Shown: piece after piece, positions 56,974 to 62,045 of the stretch
How positions within the stretch are numbered: position 1 is the stretch's first letter
Layout of the letters: every line of letters starts with the position of its first letter
Source: a virus
DNA length: 62,045 nt
Virus record (IMG/VR): IMGVR_UViG_3300021432_000009
Location: 1-62,045 of that record
Direction: 5' to 3' (one strand)
The notes under the pieces: generated by a model
What the model was told of the DNA's origin: nothing
Database searches by the model: none
The model's input: only the letters and a program-made list of their open reading frames with translations
Made by a program: the position numbers and the translations under genes

Positions 56974-57342
56974 ATGAGCAAGACCTACGACGTTTGGCTT
57001 CGCGTACCTACGCTAAAGCTCGCCACGATCATCGAAGTCATCGACGGTGAGGGCGAGCTTCTAAGCGTCGCAGCGACGCCCGACGAGGCGCCAATAAAGC
57101 CGAAACGCGCCATTGTGCGCAAACGCGCCGCGAATGGCCTGCGCGCAGTCGACCTCGTGCTCGAAGTCGCGAAGGGCGGCAAGGACGTCAGCTACGACGA
57201 GCTGAAGAGCGAATTTATCTCGCGTGGCTTCGCTGCGAACTCGGCTTCGCCGGCCCTCAGCATTTTGAAGAAGTCCGGCGCAATCGTGCAGGTTCGCCCC
57301 AGCGTCTACAAGATCGCGCCAAAGCCGCGCGCAGCGCAATGA
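56974..57342 (+). CDS. Winged-helix-like DNA-binding protein (122 aa)
   Basis: AGGAG precedes the ATG. The C-terminal part LRAVDLVLEVAKGGKDVSYD, then ELKSEFISRGF and ALSILKKSGAIVQVRPSVYK fits a winged helix. It could regulate the early unit. Confidence 0.55.
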   Translation: MSKTYDVWLRVPTLKLATIIEVIDGEGELLSVAATPDEAPIKPKRAIVRKRAANGLRAVDLVLEVAKGGKDVSYDELKSEFISRGFAANSASPALSILKKSGAIVQVRPSVYKIAPKPRAAQ

Positions 57343-57614
57343 GCAGCCCCTCGCCGAAGGCCGCCGCCGCCATGCTCGATCGTAGCAAGCGCATCTTCGC
57401 CACATTCGACGACGAGCAGCTAACATGCGAGGAAATCGGCTTCACGCTGCTATTCACTCTCGCCTTTCATAGCGTCCTATCACGCAACAAGTCGCAAACG
57501 CTACTTGAGCACTTCGACGGAATGCGAAACATCTACGAGCGCATGTTCAAGCTAGTGCAGAGCACCGGCGTCGAACGGGACTTCGACAGTTACAAAGCAA
57601 AGGAGCGCACATGA
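57339..57614 (+). CDS. Unknown protein (91 aa)
   Basis: ATGA overlaps on both sides. Helical (CEEIGFTLLFTLAFHSVLSR). No family recognised. Confidence 0.65.
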   Translation: MSSPSPKAAAAMLDRSKRIFATFDDEQLTCEEIGFTLLFTLAFHSVLSRNKSQTLLEHFDGMRNIYERMFKLVQSTGVERDFDSYKAKERT

Positions 57615-57886
57615 CTTCGCCAGACCTCACAGGGCTCGCAAATCGCGCCCTCGTCGTACTCAGCGCCCTTGCGAGCGCACTCGAAGACGACATCCAAGAC
57701 CTGGAGACGGAGCAGGAAGACTCGCAGGAAGCCGCGGATGAGTGGGATGAGGAGAGCGGCGAGCCCGAGCCAGACGTGGTAGACCACTCCGCGCAAATCG
57801 ACGTGCTAGAGACTGCGCTCGCCGAGACCAAGGCTGCGCAAGATGCAATCGAGGGGCTCAGCTTCACAGCGGAGAAGAGTGAATGA
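57611..57886 (+). CDS. Acidic coiled-coil protein (91 aa)
   Basis: Very acidic middle (DLETEQEDSQEAADEWDEES) between helices. A DNA-mimic or chaperone role is possible, unproven. ATGA overlaps. Confidence 0.65.
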   Translation: MTSPDLTGLANRALVVLSALASALEDDIQDLETEQEDSQEAADEWDEESGEPEPDVVDHSAQIDVLETALAETKAAQDAIEGLSFTAEKSE

Positions 57887-58254
57887 GCAAAGTCACACTC
57901 GCCGCTAGCCTCGCCCTTTGTGTTGCTGCCTGCTCCAACGATGCACAAGTCGCATCATATAACCTATCGCAGGCCGCAGACAACTTCAAGATAAATCGCC
58001 GAATAGTCTTCTACAACGGCATAACTGGCGACTACATGCTAGTTATCGAGGGCCTTTGCTCGCAAGAGCCCAAGGAGCGTAAACTTGAAGTCACCTGCAA
58101 GGTAGGAGAGGGCGAGTACAAGAAACACTTCCTCGGCCTGAGCGACAACGTGACGTACTTCTCCGAGCAAATGGACGCAGCAAAGGTCGGCGTGTACTTC
58201 TATCGCGTTACGTTCAAGCCAACTACTATTGTACCAAACGTGGAGCTTCGATAA
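57883..58254 (+). CDS. Phage beta-sandwich lipoprotein (123 aa)
   Basis: Lipobox signal peptide ending LCVAAC (cysteine near residue 17), then YNLSQAADNFKINRRIVFYN, GITGDYMLVIEGLCS and KKHFLGLSDNVTYFSEQMD, a strongly conserved phage lipoprotein pattern. Exported and membrane-anchored; superinfection exclusion or envelope roles are plausible. Confidence 0.78.
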   Translation: MSKVTLAASLALCVAACSNDAQVASYNLSQAADNFKINRRIVFYNGITGDYMLVIEGLCSQEPKERKLEVTCKVGEGEYKKHFLGLSDNVTYFSEQMDAAKVGVYFYRVTFKPTTIVPNVELR

Positions 58255-58661
58255 TGAGCAAAGTCACCGCACCCCTAGTGGGTATGCACTTCCGTCCGCC
58301 AGCGAAGGCTATTCTCTCTGTGTTGCCCAGCAACTGCCCACTTTATGTAGTGCCTGAGCCTGACAATCCATACGACGCAAATGCGCTGCAAGTGTTCGTC
58401 CGCAGCGCGGACATACCCGAGTCGCAGCATTCGGAGCTCAGCGAACTCGGCAACGCCAGCGCGCTATTCGGCACATCGCTCGCCGAGATACTCGCGCAAG
58501 AGCGCTGGCACCTCGGCTACGTGAAGGCGACGGAAGCGGTGCATATCGCGCCACGCATCGCGCAAGCATTCGAGCTACAAACCTATATCGAATTTATGCC
58601 AGCCACCCTCGCCTTCGACTCTGCCGGCAAGCCACTAGTCGCAATGGAGTTGCCAGCTTAG
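58254..58661 (+). CDS. HIRAN-like domain protein (135 aa)
   Basis: TAATG overlap with the lipoprotein gene. LVGMHFRPPAKAI, YVVPEPDNPYDANALQVFVR and HLGYVKATEAVHIAPRI match the HIRAN fold, which in other proteins binds DNA ends or stalled forks. Here it has an insertion between strands (about residues 45-80). Confidence 0.7.
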   Translation: MSKVTAPLVGMHFRPPAKAILSVLPSNCPLYVVPEPDNPYDANALQVFVRSADIPESQHSELSELGNASALFGTSLAEILAQERWHLGYVKATEAVHIAPRIAQAFELQTYIEFMPATLAFDSAGKPLVAMELPA

Positions 58662-58687
58662 GCCGGCAAAACGAAAGGAAGGCAACC

Positions 58688-59092
58688 ATGAATGCAAGTA
58701 ACGGCGCTGCCAGCGGCGCATCCCTCGCCACCATCACAACTCGCGCAGTTGACCAGATTGGCGACAGCGCGGCGAGTGAGCTAGAGCGCCTCGCCGACGG
58801 CATAGAGGCAGAAGCGCAGGAGAAAGCCGCTAACCTCCTTCGCTTCGCAAAGGAAAACGCCGACGTGCTGCGGCGCTTCGCCGCGAGCTGGCGCACGCAG
58901 ACCCGCGCAGCAGCGGAGGACATGACGCGCTTCTGCGCAAAGAGTACGGATATTTTCACTAGCATTGAAGCGCTCGAAGCACGCGTTGCGCAGAGCCACA
59001 CTGCGAACGTCGAAGTTGCGAAGAGCCTCGCAACGCCACTCGACACCAGCACGGCGGTAATCTGTGGGAGCCACGATAATGAGCATCGTTAA
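58688..59092 (+). CDS. Helical phage protein, phasin-like (134 aa)
   Basis: AAGGAAGG precedes the ATG. Amphipathic helices throughout (ASELERLADGIEAEAQEKAA; VLRRFAASWRTQTRAAAEDM). Resembles phasin-like coiled coils in general character only. Confidence 0.55.
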   Translation: MNASNGAASGASLATITTRAVDQIGDSAASELERLADGIEAEAQEKAANLLRFAKENADVLRRFAASWRTQTRAAAEDMTRFCAKSTDIFTSIEALEARVAQSHTANVEVAKSLATPLDTSTAVICGSHDNEHR

Positions 59093-59174
59093 CGGCATCC
59101 TACTCGCCATGGCCTTATGGGCGCTCCTATGCGCTGTCGTACTCGTGTGGTTTGGCAAGGCCAGGCTGGACTAA
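59079..59174 (+). CDS. Single-span membrane peptide (31 aa)
   Basis: GGGAG precedes the ATG at 59079, which lies inside the end of the previous gene. VNGILLAMALWALLCAVVLV is a clear membrane helix. Too short for most gene callers. Confidence 0.55.
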   Translation: MSIVNGILLAMALWALLCAVVLVWFGKARLD

Positions 59175-59191
59175 GGGCGCGAGCATCCACC

Positions 59192-59593
59192 ATGGGTATG
59201 TATACTGAGATATTCGTTTCAACTAGAGTCATGACTGGCTCGCCAGCTGTGCCTGTCCTCTCCTATATGTGCGAGAAAGGCGACTTGCCAAACGAGTTAC
59301 CAAACCATGCGTTCTTTTACTCAGCCAGATGGAAGTGGTTATTGCGAAGTAGTAGCTATTACTTTGTCCCTCGATCTATTCAACTGTTCGAATACGACAA
59401 AATAGGCAATTATTGGGTGCTCATTGCCTTGAGCAGCCTTAAGAACTACAACGGTGAGGTCGAAAAGTTCTTCGACTGGCTCGATCCGCTTCTCGATCTC
59501 GTTAACGGCGAAATGATCGGCTATTCTCGATACGAAGAAGATAATTCGCCAATAATCTGGTACAAAGGCGCGAGTAGTATCACGAAGTTGTGA
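59192..59593 (+). CDS. Unknown protein (133 aa)
   Basis: The start at 59192 or 59198 is preferred because the upstream extension is shadow sequence. Aromatic, alpha/beta (MYTEIFVSTRVM; WVLIALSSLKNYNGEVEKFF). AT-richer than its neighbours. No family recognised, though its pattern is similar to small phage proteins of unknown function. Confidence 0.6.
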   Translation: MGMYTEIFVSTRVMTGSPAVPVLSYMCEKGDLPNELPNHAFFYSARWKWLLRSSSYYFVPRSIQLFEYDKIGNYWVLIALSSLKNYNGEVEKFFDWLDPLLDLVNGEMIGYSRYEEDNSPIIWYKGASSITKL

Positions 59594-59615
59594 ATGGCGC
59601 ACATACGCGCGCATA

Positions 59616-59644
59616 TTGACAATGTGTGCCGCACGTCGTATAAT
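59616..59644 (+). promoter_or_regulatory. Consensus sigma70 promoter
   Basis: TTGACA, 17 bp, TATAAT: perfect consensus, 27 bases before the helicase ATG at 59672. Confidence 0.9.
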
Positions 59645-59671
59645 GCGCGCAACGAAAGGGGCGCAGCAGCT

Positions 59672-61204
59672 ATGCAATTCACTCCCACCGCCGAGCAGCA
59701 GGCCATTATCTCCGCCGCGAAGGACTCGCAGGCTTCACTCATGGTCAATGCGTTCGCCGGTTGCGCTAAGACGAGCACCCTTGAGCTAGTCGCCCGGGCG
59801 CTTCCTGCGGAGTTACCAATCCTCTACATCGTCTTCAACGTTAAGAACAAGAAAGAAGCCGAGTCGCGCTTCCCACCCAACGTGGTCGTTAAGACCATAA
59901 ATGGCCTCGGCCATGGCGCCTGGGGCAGGGCGATCGGGAAGCGCCTAGTGCTAGACGATCGCAAACTCGGGAAGCTCGTCACGGCCTGCGCGAAGGAGCG
60001 CGGCTTCGCCGCAAGTACGGAACAGTGGGCGAACATTCGCGAGCTAACGACTAAGGCCATGCAAGTCGGCCTAGTACCGAGTGGCTTCAGCGCGAAGGGG
60101 CTAGTCGAGGACTCAGCAGAAGTCTGGAGCGATCTTGCCAGCGAAGTCGGCGCGTATGACAACGTCGAGGTGCTCGTGAGCCTCGCCCGGGAAGTGCTAG
60201 GCGAGTCCATCAAGCAAAGCTTCGCCGGGGTCATCTCCTTCGATGACCAGATCTACATGAGCGTTCTCTTCCACGGCGTCTTTCCGCGCTTCTCGCTCGT
60301 TCTCGTTGATGAGGCGCAAGACCAATCCGAACTAAACATCAGAATGATCTCGCGCTGCGCAGCAGACAGACTCATTGTGGTGGGAGATACTAAGCAGGCG
60401 TGCTACTTGTGGCGTGGCGCCGCAGGCGACGCAATGGAGCGCCTTCGCAAGCTGCGCGCGGAGTGGATCGACTTGCCACTCGCCACGACATTCCGCTGTC
60501 CCAAGGTCGTAGTTGAGCGCAACAGGGCGCACGCGCCGGGCTTCGCAGCATTCGAAGCCAACAGACAGGGCGAACACATTCGCTTTCCAAAACCGCCGAA
60601 TGAGTATCCTCACGATGAGCAACCGTGCTGGACATGGCCCGATGTGCCGCAGAACGGCACCGTCGCTGTCGTCTGCCGCAACAACGCCCCGGCGCTCAGC
60701 CTCGCCTTCAAGCTCCTCGCACAGGGCGTCGCAGTAGTGATGCTCGGCCGCGACATCGGGAAGGGCCTCGTGGGGCTCAGCAAGAAGCTATTGCCGCTCG
60801 ACGACATCCCACGCGAGCATTGCGTCACGCTAATCGAAGATTGGCGGAACAAGGAAGCCGCACTCGCGGCTGTGAATGGCCAGGACAAGAAGCTAGAGGG
60901 CATAAACGACCGGGCAGACTGCCTACTCGCAGTACTTGGCAACGCGAAGAATAGCGGCGAGCTAAGGGCGAAGCTCGAGGCCCTATTCGCACGCGAGAAC
61001 GGCAAGGTGACGCTCTCTAGCATCCATCGAGCGAAAGGCCTCGAGTGGGACACCGTTGTGCTGCTCGACCCGTGGCGCATACCTAGTAAGTACGCAAAGC
61101 GCGACCCGCTGCAGTTGCAGCAAGAGTTTAACCTGCGGTATATCGCTGAGACCCGTAGCAAGCACACATTGATCGAAGCAAACCTTGAAGATTTCTCGTC
61201 CTAA
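59672..61204 (+). CDS. UvrD/Rep-type superfamily 1 DNA helicase (510 aa)
   Basis: I use the ATG at 59672, downstream of the promoter; the frame is open further up across it. TAEQQAIISAAKD (Q motif), VNAFAGCAKTSTLE (Walker A), LVLVDEAQDQSELN (Walker B), GDTKQACYLWRGA (motif III), TFRCPKVV (motif IV) and LSSIHRAKGLEWDTVVLLDP (motif V) are all present. Probably unwinds DNA in phage replication or recombination. Confidence 0.88.
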   Translation: MQFTPTAEQQAIISAAKDSQASLMVNAFAGCAKTSTLELVARALPAELPILYIVFNVKNKKEAESRFPPNVVVKTINGLGHGAWGRAIGKRLVLDDRKLGKLVTACAKERGFAASTEQWANIRELTTKAMQVGLVPSGFSAKGLVEDSAEVWSDLASEVGAYDNVEVLVSLAREVLGESIKQSFAGVISFDDQIYMSVLFHGVFPRFSLVLVDEAQDQSELNIRMISRCAADRLIVVGDTKQACYLWRGAAGDAMERLRKLRAEWIDLPLATTFRCPKVVVERNRAHAPGFAAFEANRQGEHIRFPKPPNEYPHDEQPCWTWPDVPQNGTVAVVCRNNAPALSLAFKLLAQGVAVVMLGRDIGKGLVGLSKKLLPLDDIPREHCVTLIEDWRNKEAALAAVNGQDKKLEGINDRADCLLAVLGNAKNSGELRAKLEALFARENGKVTLSSIHRAKGLEWDTVVLLDPWRIPSKYAKRDPLQLQQEFNLRYIAETRSKHTLIEANLEDFSS

Positions 61205-61240
61205 TCAACCCAGGTTCCACTGAGGAACAGGAGAACGCAC

Positions 61241-62036
61241 ATGCAACAAGTATACTTTACCAACCCAGGTGAGATCGACCCTCGCACCATAACGACTATG
61301 GGCGTCAACGTAAAGCCAGGTGACTCGCCTATCGGCTACTTCGGCACTGGGCTGAAGTACGCCATCGCCGTCCTGCTGCGCAACGAGCAGGAAGTCGAAG
61401 TCTACAGTGGCACCACGAAGTACTCCTTCTCCGCCGCTCCGCAGGAAATCCGTGGCAAATGGTTCAACATCGTCGCAATGTCACGCGACGGAGCGGAGCC
61501 GCGATCTCTTGGTTTCACAATGGACCTCGGTAGGAACTGGACGGTTGAGAACGCATATAGGGAGCTTCATAGCAACTCGCTAGACGAATGCGGCGAACCG
61601 GGGCGCGAGGGTGCGGCAGAGCCGCGTGCAGGGCACACTACCATCGTCGTCCGCGGTGGCGCGTTCGCCAAGGCGCACCGCGACCGCTGGCAGTTCCTGC
61701 TGGACCCCGCAAGGGCGAAGCTGGCGAGCAATGGCGCGGTGGAGGTGTACGCTGGCAGCGCAAAGCACGTCTTTTACAAAGGTATCGCGGCCTACGCACT
61801 TGATAAGCCATCTGCGTACCTCTACAACATCACCGCGACAATGAGGCTAACGGAAGATCGCACGCTGGACGACGCCTGGACCGTCCGGCACCTTATCAGC
61901 CACGCACTCGTCTCCGCTGCGCACAGCAGCATTCTCGAAGCTGTCTTCACCAACGCCGAGGCGTTCGAAGCCAACCTCGACTACTACCTGGCTTCGCCCA
62001 GCGAAGTGGCGCTGGACTGCATCGAGCGCATTATGA
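61241..62036 (+). CDS. GHKL-like ATPase domain protein, N-terminal part (continues at 3..566)
   Basis: AGGAG precedes the ATG at 61241. The N-terminus FTNPGEIDPRTITTMGVNVK then SPIGYFGTGLKYAIAVLL has the GxFGTGLKxA loop of GHKL (gyrase, Hsp90, MutL-type) ATP lids. The frame runs off the window and continues at base 3 after the end repeat. About 411 residues in total. The role in the phage is unknown; the same protein type is found in many phages. Confidence 0.7.
61911..62035. repeat. End-overlap direct repeat, right copy
   Basis: Identical to 1-125. See the entry at 1-125. Confidence 0.9.
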
Positions 62037-62045
62037 GATCGGAAG
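62036..62045. other. Illumina adapter remnant
   Basis: The last ten bases AGATCGGAAG are the start of the standard Illumina adapter and do not match the genome sequence that should follow at 126 (AAGGAGCGCC). They are sequencing residue. Confidence 0.92.

Noticed and set aside
1-62045. CRISPR arrays, insertion sequences, integrase and attachment sites
   Set aside because: No regularly spaced direct repeats, no transposase or recombinase signatures were seen on either strand.

Overview
The window is a tailed-phage genome, not a bacterial chromosome segment. It closes on itself: bases 1-125 are repeated at 61911-62035, and the last 10 bases are the start of an Illumina adapter, so the true molecule is most simply a circular or circularly permuted genome of about 61,910 bp. 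The gene cut at the ends (61241 to the end, continuing at 3..566) is one ORF across the join. There is no integrase, repressor, RNA polymerase or tRNA set that I can recognise. Head and ejection genes are of the P22/podovirus type (gp1-like portal, P22-type coat, gp4-like and gp10-like head-completion proteins, gp7-like ejection protein). The exported protein at 30464..31192 and the Tat leaders resemble those of Rhizobiales such as Bradyrhizobium, so an alphaproteobacterial host is my inference.

Layout. A divergent promoter pair at 53.36-53.47 kb, with a palindrome between the promoters, is the transcriptional hub. To the right (53.5 kb, through the join, to 14.8 kb) run early and replication genes: zinc-ribbon and Lar-like small proteins, DUF2786, a beta-sandwich lipoprotein, a HIRAN-like protein, a UvrD-type helicase, a GHKL-like ATPase, ribbon-helix-helix proteins, a TatA-like protein with a Tat substrate, a PD-(D/E)XK exonuclease, a Sak4-like recombinase with its SSB-like partner, a ParB-methyltransferase fusion, a UDG-exonuclease fusion, a family A DNA polymerase, a SLOG protein and a DUF3987-like ATPase. 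To the left (53.3 kb to 14.8 kb) run a few promoter-proximal small genes, then a putative small terminase, three Tat-signal proteins, metal-binding and nuclease genes, a fibre-like protein, three hook-IN-like paralogues, large terminase, portal, an ADP-ribosyltransferase-like protein, scaffold, coat, gp4-like protein, holin, exported and fibre proteins, gp10-like protein, ejection proteins, two more fibre proteins and a DUF1906 endolysin. The two units converge and overlap at 14765-14811. Most neighbours overlap by ATGA or a few bases.

The most unusual feature is an export theme. The phage encodes a TatA-like pore protein (2666..2857) translationally coupled to a twin-arginine substrate (2850..3458). 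Three more twin-arginine leaders with the same AAPAIVR(A/T)SSL cassette sit at 47.8-50.3 kb. Two of these carry re-ordered pieces of this phage's own coat protein behind the leader. At least seven fibre-like or outer-membrane-like proteins also begin with Sec-type signal peptides. I know of no characterised system of this kind.

Other points: an exonuclease domain split between two genes with two unrelated genes in between; a DUF1660-like gene interrupted by one TGA; a dispersed palindromic repeat; a 356-bp inverted-repeat structure without genes; a 220-nt structured non-coding region; a capsid gene whose Shine-Dalgarno is correctly spaced only if a hairpin folds; and a strong genome-wide excess of CTTCGC/GCGAAG that is missing from the 25.1-28.5 kb fibre cassette.
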